Shown here: positions 29,894 to 39,432 of the stretch, one piece after another
How positions within the stretch are numbered: position 1 is the first letter of the stretch
Layout: each line of letters begins with the position of its first letter
Assembly (NCBI RefSeq): GCF_024704725.1
Contig: NZ_JALIQS010000007.1
Coordinates: forward strand, 124,001-188,000
Direction of reading: 5' to 3'
Length of the DNA: 64,000 nucleotides
Source: Shinella sp. CPCC 101442
GTDB lineage: Bacteria > Pseudomonadota > Alphaproteobacteria > Rhizobiales > Rhizobiaceae
Position numbers and translations under genes: made by a program
The notes under the pieces: model-generated
What the model saw: only the letters and a program-made list of their open reading frames with translations
Told to the model about the DNA's origin: nothing
The model's database searches: none

Positions 29894-31783
29894 ATGCTCG
29901 AAGCCCTGAGACGCTCCTCCCAGACCTGGGTGGCAAAAGCCCTGCTGATCGTACTGGTCGGTTCCTTCGCTGTTTGGGGTGTGTCGAGCTCACTTATGAC
30001 CGGCGCGTCGAATTCCGTCGTCACGGTGGGTGACGTCAGCGTATCGCCAACGGACTTCCGCCTTGCCTATGAACGACAGCTCGCCACCCTGTCGCAGCGC
30101 TTCGGCACGCGCCTCAATGCCGAGCAGGCCCGCGCCTTCGGCGTTGAAAACCAGGTCTTTGCCGAACTCGTTGCGGGTGCGGCACTCGACCAGCTGTCGC
30201 GTGACATGAACCTCGGCCTCTCCGAGGGCCGCCTCGCGCAGCTGATCGCCGACGATCCGGCCTTCCGTGGCGTCAACGGCCAGTTCGACCGCACTGCCTT
30301 CTCCGCAGTGCTGCGCAATGCGGGCCTGCGTGAAAACGACTATATCAACAACCGCAGCCAGGTTGCTGTGCGCACGCAGATCGTCGAGGCGGTTTCCGAT
30401 GGCTACAAGGCACCGGAGGCGCTGACGAACGCGCTTCGCCAGTACCGCAACGAATCCCGCACGATCGACTTCCTGCTTTTGAGCAACGCCAATATCGACC
30501 CGATCAAGACCCCGGGCGACGACGTGCTCGCGCCCTGGTTCGAACAGAACAAGGCGAAGTACCGCGCGCCGGAATACCGCAAGTTCGTCTATGTCGCGCT
30601 GGAGCCGAAGGACCTCGTGGACGTCGCGGCCATCACCGAGGACGCGGTCAAGGCCGAATTCGAGCGCCTCAAGGACAAGTATCGTACGCCGGCCACGCGC
30701 ACGATCGAGCAGCTGACCTTCAAGGATCGCGCGAGCGCCGACGCCGCTGCGGCCAAGCTTGCATCCGGTACGACCTTCGACGCGCTCGTGGCCGAAGGCG
30801 GCAAGACTGCCGCTGACGTGCTGCTCGGCGATTTCACGCAGGCGAACGTTCCGGACCAGAAACTAGCCGAGCCCGCCTTCGCCGTCGTTGCCGACGGCGG
30901 CACGACGCCGGTCATCGACGGCACGTTCGGCCCGATCATCCTGCGTGTGACCAATATTCGCCCTGAAACCACCAAGTCCTATGACGAAGTGAAGGAAGAG
31001 CTGCGCAACGAGCTTGCTCTCTCGGAAGCCGCGAACGGCATTCTTGCCGTGCATGACCGTATCGAGGACAGCCGTGCCGAGGGCCTGAGCCTTGCCGAAG
31101 CCGCCGCCAAGAACAACCTCAAGGCCGTGACGGTCGATGCCGCCGATGCGCAGGGCAACGACCAGAAGGGCGACGAGATCAATGGTCTTCCGGAAGAGAC
31201 CGCCCTCCTCGGCGAGGTCTTCAAGACCGACGTCGGTACGGAAACGCAGCCGATCAATGTGGGTCGTGAAGGCTACGCCTGGTTCGAAGTGCTTGACGTC
31301 GTTCCCGATCGCGACCGCACACTGGACGAAGTGCGCGACCGCGTCGCTGCCGACTGGACGGCCGAGCAGCAGCGCCAGACGCTCGCCAAGAAGGCGGCAG
31401 AACTGGCCGAGCGCGTGCGCAAGGGCGGCGATCTCGCCGCCATCGCCAGCGAGCTGGGCCTGACCGTCGAAAACAAGACGGGCCTGCACCGCGGCGCGCA
31501 GGATGCGGTGCTCAGCCCCGCAACCATCGCATCGGCTTTTGCCGGCCCGGTCGGTACGGTTGCCAACACGCCCGGCGTCGATGGCGAAGGCCAGATCCTG
31601 CTGAAGGTGACGGAAGTCAATTCCGATGCGACGACCGACGCGCTCTCCAATGACGAGCAGCAGATCGAGGCCGTCGCCCGCGCCAGCGGCGACGACATTC
31701 TCGACCAGATGGTGAGTGCGCTCCAGACGTCCTACGGCGTCTCCATCAATCGCACGCTCGCCGAGCAGAACATGACGCGATAG
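29894..31783 (+). CDS. ppiD: Periplasmic folding chaperone / peptidyl-prolyl isomerase PpiD-like
   Basis: A 629-residue inner-membrane-anchored chaperone. One N-terminal transmembrane helix (about 13-36, AKALLIVLVGSFAVWGVSSSL) is followed by a SurA_N-type chaperone domain. A PpiC/parvulin-like region (about 225-365) and a long C-terminal domain complete it. The parvulin region looks divergent, as in other PpiD proteins, so isomerase activity is uncertain. It heads a tight run into trpD with a 15-base gap, an order I recall as conserved in rhizobia. Confidence 0.9.
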   Translation: MLEALRRSSQTWVAKALLIVLVGSFAVWGVSSSLMTGASNSVVTVGDVSVSPTDFRLAYERQLATLSQRFGTRLNAEQARAFGVENQVFAELVAGAALDQLSRDMNLGLSEGRLAQLIADDPAFRGVNGQFDRTAFSAVLRNAGLRENDYINNRSQVAVRTQIVEAVSDGYKAPEALTNALRQYRNESRTIDFLLLSNANIDPIKTPGDDVLAPWFEQNKAKYRAPEYRKFVYVALEPKDLVDVAAITEDAVKAEFERLKDKYRTPATRTIEQLTFKDRASADAAAAKLASGTTFDALVAEGGKTAADVLLGDFTQANVPDQKLAEPAFAVVADGGTTPVIDGTFGPIILRVTNIRPETTKSYDEVKEELRNELALSEAANGILAVHDRIEDSRAEGLSLAEAAAKNNLKAVTVDAADAQGNDQKGDEINGLPEETALLGEVFKTDVGTETQPINVGREGYAWFEVLDVVPDRDRTLDEVRDRVAADWTAEQQRQTLAKKAAELAERVRKGGDLAAIASELGLTVENKTGLHRGAQDAVLSPATIASAFAGPVGTVANTPGVDGEGQILLKVTEVNSDATTDALSNDEQQIEAVARASGDDILDQMVSALQTSYGVSINRTLAEQNMTR

Positions 31784-31798
31784 GGAGACGGGAGCCGC

Positions 31799-32821
31799 AT
31801 GTCCGACCTGAAACCCTATATCGCCAAGGTTGCCGCGGGCAATGCGCTCGACCGCGAAGAGGCTCGCGGCGCCTTCGAGATCATCATGTCCGGCGCCGCC
31901 ACGCCTTCGCAGATCGGCGGCTTCCTGATGGCGCTGCGCGTGCGCGGCGAGACGGTGGACGAGATCTACGGTGCCGTCGGCTCCATGCGTGCCCGCATGC
32001 TGCCCGTCAGCGTACCCGCCGATGCCATGGATATCGTCGGTACGGGTGGCGATGGTGCCGGCACCTACAATATCTCGACGCTTGCGGCGATCATCGTCGC
32101 GGGTGCGGGCGTACCGGTCGCGAAACACGGCAACCGTGCGCTCAGCTCGAAATCCGGCACGGCGGATGCGCTCTCCTGCCTCGGCGTGAAGCTCGATATC
32201 GGCCCGGCCGAAATCGCCCGCTGCGTGCACGATGCCGGCCTCGGCTTCATGTTCGCCCAATTGCACCATTCCGCCATGAAACATGTCGGCCCGTCGCGCG
32301 TTGAACTCGGCACGCGTACGATCTTCAATCTGCTCGGCCCCCTGTCCAATCCCGGCGGCGTCAAGCGCCAGCTGCTCGGCGTCTTCTCGCCACACTGGCT
32401 GGTGCCGATTGCCGAGGTGATGCGCGATCTCGGCTCCGAGAGCATCTGGGTCGTGCATGGCGAAGGCCTTGACGAGATCACCACCACCGGCACCACGAAG
32501 GTTGCAGCGCTCGAAGACGGCAAGATCCGCATCTTCGAACTCACGCCCGCCGATTTCGGCCTGCCGCAGGTGGTGCTGGACGATCTGCGTGGTGGTGACG
32601 GCGCCCACAATGCCGCCGCCCTGCTCTCCGTGCTCGGCGGCGCCCATATGCCCTACCGCGATATCTCGCTTGCGAATGCGGCGGCCTCCCTGGTGGTCGC
32701 CGGCAAGGCCGAGACGCTGAAGGACGGCATGAAGCTCGCAACCGAATCGCTCGAAAGCGGCCGTGCCCGCATTGCGCTGGAACGCCTCGTCGCGGTTTCC
32801 AACGAAGGTTCGTCGGAGTAG
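31799..32821 (+). CDS. trpD: Anthranilate phosphoribosyltransferase
   Basis: TrpD transfers phosphoribose from PRPP to anthranilate in tryptophan synthesis. The 340-residue protein shows the family landmarks [51 protein letters not shown] and [13 protein letters not shown]. It lies between ppiD and trpC with short gaps. No trpE or trpG is in the window. Confidence 0.98.
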   Translation: MSDLKPYIAKVAAGNALDREEARGAFEIIMSGAATPSQIGGFLMALRVRGETVDEIYGAVGSMRARMLPVSVPADAMDIVGTGGDGAGTYNISTLAAIIVAGAGVPVAKHGNRALSSKSGTADALSCLGVKLDIGPAEIARCVHDAGLGFMFAQLHHSAMKHVGPSRVELGTRTIFNLLGPLSNPGGVKRQLLGVFSPHWLVPIAEVMRDLGSESIWVVHGEGLDEITTTGTTKVAALEDGKIRIFELTPADFGLPQVVLDDLRGGDGAHNAAALLSVLGGAHMPYRDISLANAAASLVVAGKAETLKDGMKLATESLESGRARIALERLVAVSNEGSSE

Positions 32822-32829
32822 GATTGGCC

Positions 32830-33645
32830 ATGACCGATATCCTGAAGAAGATCGAAACCTACAAGCTGGAAGAGATCGCCGCTGCAAAGGCGCGCGTGAC
32901 GCCTGCCGAGCTTCGCGCCCGCATCCGCGACCAGGAGTCGCCGCGCGGCTTCTTCGCCAGCCTCAAGGACAAAAAGGCCGCTGGTAATTTCGGCCTGATC
33001 GCCGAAATCAAGAAGGCCAGCCCCTCCAAGGGCCTCATCCGCCCGGATTTCGATCCGCCTGCGCTGGCAAAGGCCTATGAGGCCGGTGGCGCCGCCTGCC
33101 TTTCCGTGCTCACCGATACGCCGAGCTTCCAGGGTGCGCCTGAATTCCTGACGGCTGCCCGCGAAGCGTGCGCGCTGCCGGCGCTACGCAAGGATTTCAT
33201 GTTCGACAGCTACCAGGTGCTGGAAGCCCGCGCCTGGGGTGCGGACTGCATCCTCATCATCATGGCCTCGCTTAGCGACGATACGGCAAAAATGCTGGAA
33301 GACGCCGCCTTCTCGCTTGGCATGGATGTGCTGATCGAGGTGCATGACGAAGAAGAGATGGAACGGGCGCTGAAGCTCAAGTCCAAGCTCGTCGGCGTCA
33401 ACAATCGCAATCTGCGCACCTTCGAGGTCGATCTCGCCGTTTCGGAAAAACTCGCCGGCATGGTCCCGGACGACCGGCTGCTCGTTGGCGAAAGCGGCAT
33501 CTTCACCCATGCCGATTGCCAGCGGCTCGGCAAGGTCGACATTTCCACCTTCCTCGTCGGCGAAAGCCTGATGCGCAAGGACGACGTGACCGCAGCGACA
33601 CGCGAACTCTTGACCGGCTCGGCCGGTATGCTGGCGGCGGAATGA
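32830..33645 (+). CDS. trpC: Indole-3-glycerol phosphate synthase
   Basis: TrpC closes the indole ring. The 271-residue TIM-barrel enzyme has [16 protein letters not shown], the catalytic [24 protein letters not shown]-type and [14 protein letters not shown] blocks and [12 protein letters not shown]. The ATG at 32830 is preferred to a TTG 6 bases upstream; GTAGGA from the trpD stop region serves as ribosome binding site. Its stop overlaps the moaC start. Confidence 0.98.
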   Translation: MTDILKKIETYKLEEIAAAKARVTPAELRARIRDQESPRGFFASLKDKKAAGNFGLIAEIKKASPSKGLIRPDFDPPALAKAYEAGGAACLSVLTDTPSFQGAPEFLTAAREACALPALRKDFMFDSYQVLEARAWGADCILIIMASLSDDTAKMLEDAAFSLGMDVLIEVHDEEEMERALKLKSKLVGVNNRNLRTFEVDLAVSEKLAGMVPDDRLLVGESGIFTHADCQRLGKVDISTFLVGESLMRKDDVTAATRELLTGSAGMLAAE

Positions 33646-34139
33646 TGGCCGAAGACGGCCGCACGCTGACCCACATCGGCGCCTCCGGTGAGGCTAACAT
33701 GGTCGATGTCGGCGACAAGGCCGAGACCGTGCGCATCGCTGTTGCCGAAGGTTATATCCGCATGGCGCCCGAAACGCTCGATCTCATCCTCAAGGGCGAC
33801 GCCAAGAAGGGCGACGTGATCGGCACGGCGCGTCTTGCCGGCATCATGGCCGCCAAGCAGACATCGAGCCTCATCCCGCTCTGCCATCCGCTGATGCTGA
33901 CCAAGGTGACGGTGGATATCCGCGAGGACCGCAACCTGCCGGGCCTTCGCATCGAAGCCATGGCAAAGCTCACGGGCCGCACCGGTGTCGAGATGGAAGC
34001 CCTGACCGCTGTCAGCGTGGCCTGCCTGACGATCTACGACATGGCCAAGGCGGCGGACCGCGAAATGGAAATCGGCGGCGTCCGTCTTGCCGAAAAATCC
34101 GGCGGCCGCTCCGGCGACTACAAGCGCAGAGATCCCTGA
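33642..34139 (+). CDS. moaC: Cyclic pyranopterin monophosphate synthase
   Basis: MoaC converts the product of MoaA into cyclic pyranopterin monophosphate in molybdenum cofactor synthesis. The 165-residue length is standard. Motifs [13 protein letters not shown] and [20 protein letters not shown] carry the catalytic residues. The start is an ATGATG that overlaps the trpC stop by 4 bases; either ATG could be used. It overlaps moeA by one base (TGATG). Confidence 0.97.
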   Translation: MMAEDGRTLTHIGASGEANMVDVGDKAETVRIAVAEGYIRMAPETLDLILKGDAKKGDVIGTARLAGIMAAKQTSSLIPLCHPLMLTKVTVDIREDRNLPGLRIEAMAKLTGRTGVEMEALTAVSVACLTIYDMAKAADREMEIGGVRLAEKSGGRSGDYKRRDP

Positions 34140-35362
34140 TGTCCCTACTTCCCGTTGCCGATGCCCTCGACCGCCTGCTTTCAGCGGCCAAGCCCACGCA
34201 ACGGACGGAAATGGTTTCGCTCCACAACGCGGAAGGCCGCGTGCTGGCGCAAGACGTCGCCGCCCGCCTGACCCAACCGCCCTTCGACAATTCCGCCATG
34301 GACGGCTATGCCGTCCGCCACGCCGATATCGCCGCGCTCGGCGCGATCCTCAAGGTCGTCGGCACGTCGGCTGCCGGCCATGCCTTTCAGGGAACGGCCG
34401 GCCCCGGCGAGACCGTACGCATCTTCACCGGTGCGCCCCTTCCGACCTTCGCTGATACCGTGCTCCTTCAGGAGGACGCGGAAAAGCTGAACGGGGATCG
34501 TATCCGCACCACCTTCCTCACCCCAAAGGGTCGTCACATCCGTCCGCGCGGCCAGGATTTTGCCGAGGGTGAGGTGGTGCTCAAGGCCGGCGCCGTGCTG
34601 GATGCCGGCCGCCTCACCGTCGCAGCGGCGATGAACCACGCGGAGCTGGCCGTCTATGCCCGTCCGCGCATCGCGGTGCTTGCCACGGGCGACGAACTCG
34701 TCACGCCGGGCACATCTCCGGGTGTCAGCCAGATCATCGCCTCCAACACCTACGGTGTCTCCGCCATCGCCCGCGCCGCTGGCGCCGAGATCATCGACCT
34801 CGGCATTGTCAGCGATGACAAGCAGGCGATCCTCGATGCCGTGCAGAAGGCGCTCAGTCTCGATATCGACGTGCTCGTCACACTCGGCGGCGCTTCCGTC
34901 GGCGATTTCGACCTCGTGCAGCCGGTGCTGGGCGAAGCCGGCATGGAACTGGACTTCTGGCGCATCGCCATGCGTCCCGGCAAGCCGTTGATGGTCGGCC
35001 GCCTCGGCGACGTGCAGATCGTCGGCCTTCCCGGCAATCCCGTCTCCAGCCTCGTCTGCGCGCTGCTCTTCCTGGAGCCCCTCGTGCGTCGCCTCGCGCA
35101 TCTCCCGGCAAGAGACCGCCGCCGCAAGGCCATTGCTGCCGTTCCGATCAAGGAAAACGATCACCGGCAGGACTATGTCCGAGCGCGTATCACCCGCGGC
35201 ACGGACGGGGAACTCCACGTTACACCCTTCGGCAAGCAGGATTCCTCGATGATGAAGATTTTTGCCGAGTCGGAAGGCCTGCTTATCCGCCCGCCGAATG
35301 CTCCCGCCATGGAGGCCGGTGCGGCCTGCGAGGTCTTGCTGGTGCGTGAACCGTCTCGCTGA
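34139..35362 (+). CDS. moeA: Molybdopterin molybdenumtransferase
   Basis: MoeA inserts molybdate into adenylylated molybdopterin. The 407-residue protein has PPFDNSAMDGYAVR, TGDELV, the GGASVGDFD loop and GLPGNPVSS. It is translationally coupled to moaC. It ends the ppiD-trpD-trpC-moaC-moeA run. In several rhizobia I recall lexA as the next gene, but here a GntR regulator follows. Confidence 0.97.
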   Translation: MSLLPVADALDRLLSAAKPTQRTEMVSLHNAEGRVLAQDVAARLTQPPFDNSAMDGYAVRHADIAALGAILKVVGTSAAGHAFQGTAGPGETVRIFTGAPLPTFADTVLLQEDAEKLNGDRIRTTFLTPKGRHIRPRGQDFAEGEVVLKAGAVLDAGRLTVAAAMNHAELAVYARPRIAVLATGDELVTPGTSPGVSQIIASNTYGVSAIARAAGAEIIDLGIVSDDKQAILDAVQKALSLDIDVLVTLGGASVGDFDLVQPVLGEAGMELDFWRIAMRPGKPLMVGRLGDVQIVGLPGNPVSSLVCALLFLEPLVRRLAHLPARDRRRKAIAAVPIKENDHRQDYVRARITRGTDGELHVTPFGKQDSSMMKIFAESEGLLIRPPNAPAMEAGAACEVLLVREPSR

Positions 35363-35456
35363 CATTCTCGGTCGCTCCCGCCATCGAGCCTTTTCTCCAC
35401 TTCCGTTGCTAAGGAATAGCCCTTCCTTGCATTTCGGCATCGCACAGCGGCGAGAC

Positions 35457-35512
35457 TGATATATCAGCTGGTTTGCCATTCAAAATACGACATGCCACCA
35501 TGTGATATATCA
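35457..35512 (+). promoter_or_regulatory. Paired palindromic operator before the GntR gene
   Basis: The perfect palindrome TGATATATCA occurs at 35457-35466 and again at 35503-35512, 46 bases apart start to start, each followed by A/G-CTGG (CAGCTGG and CAACTGG). The second copy is 14 bases before the regulator's ATG. Short TNGTNNNACNA or TGATATATCA-type dyads are typical targets of FCD-type GntR proteins, so autoregulation is inferred. Confidence 0.6.
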
Positions 35513-35526
35513 ACTGGAATCACCGA

Positions 35527-36147
35527 ATGACGGAAGCGGCTGCCTCGCAGGCCCACCTCGCCTATCTCGCCCTTGAAGGCCTCATCGTCACGCTCAAGCT
35601 GAAGCCCGGTTCGCTGGTCACGGAGCGGCAGCTGATCGACCTTGCCGGGCATGGCCGCACGCCGGTGCGCGAGGCGATCCAGAAGCTGGAATGGCAGGGG
35701 TTGATCGCGGTGCGCCCTCGGGCCGGACTGCAAATCACGGCGATCCGGCCCGAGGACCATGCGCAGGTGATGGCAGCACGGCGGCAGTTGGAGCCGCTTG
35801 CCGCCGATCTCGTCGCCCGCCATGCCGGCGAGGAGCATCGCGAGCGGCTCGTCGCCTGCGCGCAGACCATGACAGCCTGCTCGATCCGCTCGGATCTCGA
35901 AGGCTTTTTTGCCGCCGACAAGCTCTTTGACGAAATCATCGAGGAAGCCTGCCCGAACCGTTTTCTGACAGGGGCGCTCGCGCCCTTGCAGACCCACGCC
36001 CGTCGTCTCTGGTTCGCACGCGCCGACAGCAGGCACATGGACCGTTCCGTGGACCTCCACGTCAAGGTCATCCGCGCGATCCGCAACGGCGATGGGCCCG
36101 CCGCTTCAGCCGCGATGAGCGACCTTCTTGACGCGCTCTCGGCCTGA
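35527..36147 (+). CDS. GntR family transcriptional regulator, FCD (FadR-like) subfamily
   Basis: A 206-residue regulator. The N-terminal winged helix-turn-helix (about 10-75) is recognisable by LKPGSLVTERQLIDLAGHGRTPVREAIQKLEWQGLI. The C-terminal helical FCD ligand domain (about 80-200) has RRQLEPLAADLVARHA and the metal-binding His near HVKVIRAI. The ligand cannot be read from sequence. No metabolic operon lies next to it. Upstream palindromes suggest it represses itself. Its own terminator follows. Confidence 0.92.
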   Translation: MTEAAASQAHLAYLALEGLIVTLKLKPGSLVTERQLIDLAGHGRTPVREAIQKLEWQGLIAVRPRAGLQITAIRPEDHAQVMAARRQLEPLAADLVARHAGEEHRERLVACAQTMTACSIRSDLEGFFAADKLFDEIIEEACPNRFLTGALAPLQTHARRLWFARADSRHMDRSVDLHVKVIRAIRNGDGPAASAAMSDLLDALSA

Positions 36148-36153
36148 AAACAG

Positions 36154-36184
36154 AAAAGGCGGCTCGATGGCCGCCTTTTTCTTT
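36154..36184 (+). terminator. Terminator of the GntR gene
   Basis: AAGGCGGC and GCCGCCTT form an 8-base stem with a TCGATG loop, followed by TTTCTTT. It starts 7 bases after the stop and also faces the fpr gene's 3' end. Confidence 0.85.
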
Positions 36185-36200
36185 GAAATTTCACATCCGC

Positions 36201-37013
36201 TCAATCGACGAAGGCACGCTCGATGACGAATTCGCCGGGCTTGTTGTTGGAGCCCTCGACCAGGCCCGCCTCTTCCAGCAGCACCTTGGTTTCCTTCAGC
36301 ATCGCCGACGAACCGCAGATCATGCCGCGATCGACCGCCGGGTCGAAATGCGGCACGCCGAGATCGGCAAACATCTTGCCGTTCCTGATGAGGTCGGTGA
36401 TGCGGCCCTGGAAGGCGAAGTCCTCGCGCGTCACGGTCGCATAGTGACGCAGCTTGTTGCCGACGACTTCGGCGAGGAATTCGTGGTTGCGGATTTCCTC
36501 GACGAGGTCGAAGCCGTATTTCAGCTCCGACACTTCGCGGCAGGTGTGCGTCAGGATGACGTCGTCGAATTTTTCATAGGTCTCGGGATCGCGCATCAGG
36601 CTGGCGAAAGGCGCGATGCCGGTGCCGGTCGAGAACATGTAGAGGCGCTTGCCGGGGGTCAGCGCATCGAGAACCAGCGTACCCGTCGGCTTCTTGCGCA
36701 TCAGCACGGTGTCGCCGGGCTTGATCTGCTGGAGATGCGACGTCAGCGGGCCATCCGGCACCTTGATCGAGAAGAACTCCAGTTCCTCGTCCCAGGAGGG
36801 GCTTGCGATCGAATAGGCGCGGTAGACAGGCTTGTCACCGACCATCAGGCCGATCATGGCGAATTCGCCGGAGCGGAAGCGGAAGCTTTCGGGGCGCGTC
36901 ATGCGGAAGCTGAACAAGCGATCCGTATAGTGCCGCACGCTCGTCACCGTCTCGGCGAAAACGCCGGCGGGAATGGCGGGGACGAACTCTTCGGTCTTGG
37001 CAGGTGCGTTCAT
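36201..37013 (-). CDS. fpr: Ferredoxin--NADP+ reductase
   Basis: Fpr exchanges electrons between NADPH and ferredoxin or flavodoxin. The 270-residue bacterial-type enzyme has the FAD-binding RAYSIASP (about 67-74) and NADP-binding FSTGTGIAPFASLMRD (about 127-142), MICGSSAML, and a C-terminal FVIERAFVD typical of subclass I bacterial FNRs. It lies just downstream of the sulfite reductase cluster on the same strand, but a terminator and 200 bases separate them, so it is probably expressed from its own promoter. It could supply ferredoxin-derived electrons to CysI. Confidence 0.95.
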   Translation of the reverse strand: MNAPAKTEEFVPAIPAGVFAETVTSVRHYTDRLFSFRMTRPESFRFRSGEFAMIGLMVGDKPVYRAYSIASPSWDEELEFFSIKVPDGPLTSHLQQIKPGDTVLMRKKPTGTLVLDALTPGKRLYMFSTGTGIAPFASLMRDPETYEKFDDVILTHTCREVSELKYGFDLVEEIRNHEFLAEVVGNKLRHYATVTREDFAFQGRITDLIRNGKMFADLGVPHFDPAVDRGMICGSSAMLKETKVLLEEAGLVEGSNNKPGEFVIERAFVD

Positions 37014-37085
37014 TTCGGGATCGATCCTGGCTGCGTCTGATAGTCTTGACGATAGGCAGATATTACATGTGGAGCGTCAAAGGAA

Positions 37086-37098
37086 GGTATTCCATACC
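37086..37098. repeat. Small inverted repeat upstream of fpr
   Basis: GGTAT-TCC-ATACC at 37086-37098 lies 73 bases before the fpr start codon, in the expected promoter region. It could be a regulator site; the sequence does not identify which one. Confidence 0.35.
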
Positions 37099-37220
37099 AA
37101 TGCGCTGATTGGCCGCGCAATAGTTTGCCGCATCCGTGCTTTTCCCGCAAAGGGCAATGCGCGTCCTTGATCTCGCACAAGATTACACCGCGATTGCGGC
37201 GTTTCGCCGGCCAATCCGGG

Positions 37221-37246
37221 AAAACCGGGCCTGAAATCAGGCCCGG
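37221..37246 (-). terminator. Terminator of the cysG-cysI-DUF934 operon
   Basis: On the minus strand CCGGGCCTGA pairs with TCAGGCCCGG, followed by TTTT. The stem contains the TGA stop of the DUF934 gene (37237-37239), so coding sequence and terminator overlap. Confidence 0.8.
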
Positions 37247-37737
37247 CGGCGCCAGCTGTAGGAGCCGGCATCCTGCGAGGAACGCGCGGTCGGCTGGTAG
37301 TGGTTTTCGATGCCGGGCAGGCGGTTTTCCGCAAGCCGCTTCAGAGCCGTCGCATTGGTGACGGCAAAGCTGTCGACGCCACAGCGCAGCATCAGCGGGA
37401 TCTGGTCGATCAACACGTCGCCCACCGCCCTCACCTCGCCCGCAAATTTCAACCGCGCGCGCAGCAGCGAGGCATGGCTGAAGGCACGGCCGTCATTGAA
37501 GGCCGGGAAAGCGACCGCCACCAGCGCCAGCCGGTCGAGATGGCCTTCCAGCTTGCGCACATCGTCAGCCGGGTTGATCAGCACGCCAAGACCGGTGTCA
37601 TCGCCCTCGGAAACCTTCGCCAGGAAATGATCGAGGCTCAAGATCGCCTTCTCGTTCGATCCAGCCTTGGTCTCCTCGGTTTCGATGATCCAGGGATCGT
37701 CGGCCACGAAGCCGGATTCGTTCCAGATTTTTACCAT
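37237..37737 (-). CDS. DUF934 family protein of the sulfite reduction cluster
   Basis: A 166-residue DUF934 protein (opening MVKIWNESGFVADDPW), with VALVAVAFPAFNDGRAFSHASLLR and VGDVLIDQIPLMLRCGVDSF as conserved blocks. The family nearly always lies beside assimilatory sulfite reductase genes in proteobacteria and is sometimes annotated as an oxidoreductase, but no reaction has been shown to my knowledge. It starts 11 bases after cysI. A helper role in siroheme-enzyme electron transfer or assembly is an inference from context. Confidence 0.85.
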   Translation of the reverse strand: MVKIWNESGFVADDPWIIETEETKAGSNEKAILSLDHFLAKVSEGDDTGLGVLINPADDVRKLEGHLDRLALVAVAFPAFNDGRAFSHASLLRARLKFAGEVRAVGDVLIDQIPLMLRCGVDSFAVTNATALKRLAENRLPGIENHYQPTARSSQDAGSYSWRRRA

Positions 37738-37748
37738 GACCGTGCTCC

Positions 37749-39422
37749 TCAGGCTGCCGCTGCCGTCTTATCACCGTAGAGCGCATCCTTGAAGGGCTGC
37801 GGCCCGACACGGCGATAGGCGTCGAGGAAGATTTCGGAGGGATCGAGGCGCAGGCCGAGATAGGTGTCGACGATCACCTCGACCGCATCCGTCACCTTCT
37901 CCGGCTCGAAACCGCGACCGATGATTTCACCGATCGACGTGTTCTCGTCACCCGAGCCGCCGAGCGTGATCTGGTACAGTTCCTCGCCCTTCTTCTCGAC
38001 ACCGAGCAGGCCGATATGACCGACATGGTGGTGGCCGCAGGCATTGATGCAGCCGGAAATCTTGATCTTCAGCTCCCCGATCTCGGCCTGACGCTCCGGT
38101 GCACCGAAGCGCAGCGAAAGCTCCTGCGCGACCGGGATCGAACGGGCATTGGCCAGGGCGCAGTAGTCCAGCCCGGGACAGGCAATGATGTCGGTGATCA
38201 GCCCGGCATTGGCGGTCGCAAGACCGGCAGCGACGAGGCCGCGATAGACGGGCTCCAGATCGGCCAGCGCCACATGCGGCAGGATCAGGTTCTGCTCGTG
38301 GCTGACGCGGATTTCGTCGAAGGCATATTCTTCGGCGATATCCGCGACGGCTTCCATCTGCGCGTCGGTCGCATCGCCCGGAATGCCGCCGATCGGCTTC
38401 AGCGAGATCGTCACCATGCCATAGTCGGGGTGCTTGTGTGGCTGCACGTTCTGGTGAATCCAGCGGGCGAAATCGGCATCGGCCTTTTTCCACTGCGCAA
38501 GGTTCGCCCAACCCTCGGCGCGGGGACTAAGGTCCGGCGGGGCGAAATAGGCGGAGATGGCGGCGACGTCGCGCTCCGGCAGCTTCAGTTCCGTGTCCTT
38601 GAGGTCGGCGAACTCGACTTCCACCTGGCGCGCCAACTCCTCAGCACCCGTTTCATGCACGAGAATCTTGATGCGTGCCTTGTACTTGTTGTCGCGGCGG
38701 CCATGCAGGTTGTACACGCGCATGACGGCGGTCGTGTAGGACAGAAGATCCTCTTCCGGGAGGAAGTCACGGATCTTCTTGGCGATCATCGGCGTACGGC
38801 CCTGCCCGCCGCCGACATAGACGGCAAAGCCGATGCGGCCGTTCTCGTCCTTCTTCAGGTGCAGGCCGATATCATGCACCTGGATGGCTGCGCGGTCGCG
38901 CTCAGCGCCCGTGACGGCGATCTTGAACTTGCGCGGCAGGAAAGAGAATTCCGGGTGGACGGAGGACCACTGGCGCAGGATTTCCGCATAGGGACGCGGA
39001 TCGGCGACTTCATCGGCGGCGGCGCCGGCAAAGTGGTCGGCCGTGACGTTGCGAATGCAATTGCCCGAGGTCTGCAGCGCGTGCATCTCGACGGTGGCGA
39101 GATCGGCCAGCGCGTCCGGCAACTCGGACAGTTTCGGCCAATTGTACTGGATGTTCTGGCGCGTGGTGAAATGGCCATAGCCGCGGTCGTATTTGCGGGC
39201 GATGAGCGCGAGCATGCGCATCTGGCGGCCGTTCAGCGTGCCATAGGGAATGGCGACGCGCAGCATATAGGCGTGCAGCTGCAGGTAGACGCCGTTCATC
39301 AGGCGCAGCGGCTTGAACGCATCCTCGGCCAGCTCGCCGGACAGGCGGCGGCCGACCTGATCGCGGAACTGCTCCACACGGTCGGAGACAAAGGCGTGAT
39401 CGAATTCGTCATAACGATACAT
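37749..39422 (-). CDS. cysI: Nitrite/sulfite reductase, hemoprotein subunit
   Basis: A 557-residue siroheme and 4Fe-4S enzyme reducing sulfite to sulfide by six electrons. It has two ferredoxin-like repeats and a C-terminal metal site with CPGLDYCALANARS and GCINACGHHHVGHIG, whose four Cys hold the cluster and siroheme. N-terminal MLALIARKYDRGYGHFTTRQNIQYNWP matches the family. No cysJ flavoprotein is adjacent, so ferredoxin is the probable donor. Position between cysG and DUF934 supports sulfite rather than nitrite as substrate. Confidence 0.93.
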   Translation of the reverse strand: MYRYDEFDHAFVSDRVEQFRDQVGRRLSGELAEDAFKPLRLMNGVYLQLHAYMLRVAIPYGTLNGRQMRMLALIARKYDRGYGHFTTRQNIQYNWPKLSELPDALADLATVEMHALQTSGNCIRNVTADHFAGAAADEVADPRPYAEILRQWSSVHPEFSFLPRKFKIAVTGAERDRAAIQVHDIGLHLKKDENGRIGFAVYVGGGQGRTPMIAKKIRDFLPEEDLLSYTTAVMRVYNLHGRRDNKYKARIKILVHETGAEELARQVEVEFADLKDTELKLPERDVAAISAYFAPPDLSPRAEGWANLAQWKKADADFARWIHQNVQPHKHPDYGMVTISLKPIGGIPGDATDAQMEAVADIAEEYAFDEIRVSHEQNLILPHVALADLEPVYRGLVAAGLATANAGLITDIIACPGLDYCALANARSIPVAQELSLRFGAPERQAEIGELKIKISGCINACGHHHVGHIGLLGVEKKGEELYQITLGGSGDENTSIGEIIGRGFEPEKVTDAVEVIVDTYLGLRLDPSEIFLDAYRRVGPQPFKDALYGDKTAAAA

Positions 39423-39432
39423 TGGAACTTCC

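Noticed and set aside
30863-32887. A 674-codon open frame on the minus strand
   Set aside because: Antisense to ppiD and trpD; composition typical of antisense frames.
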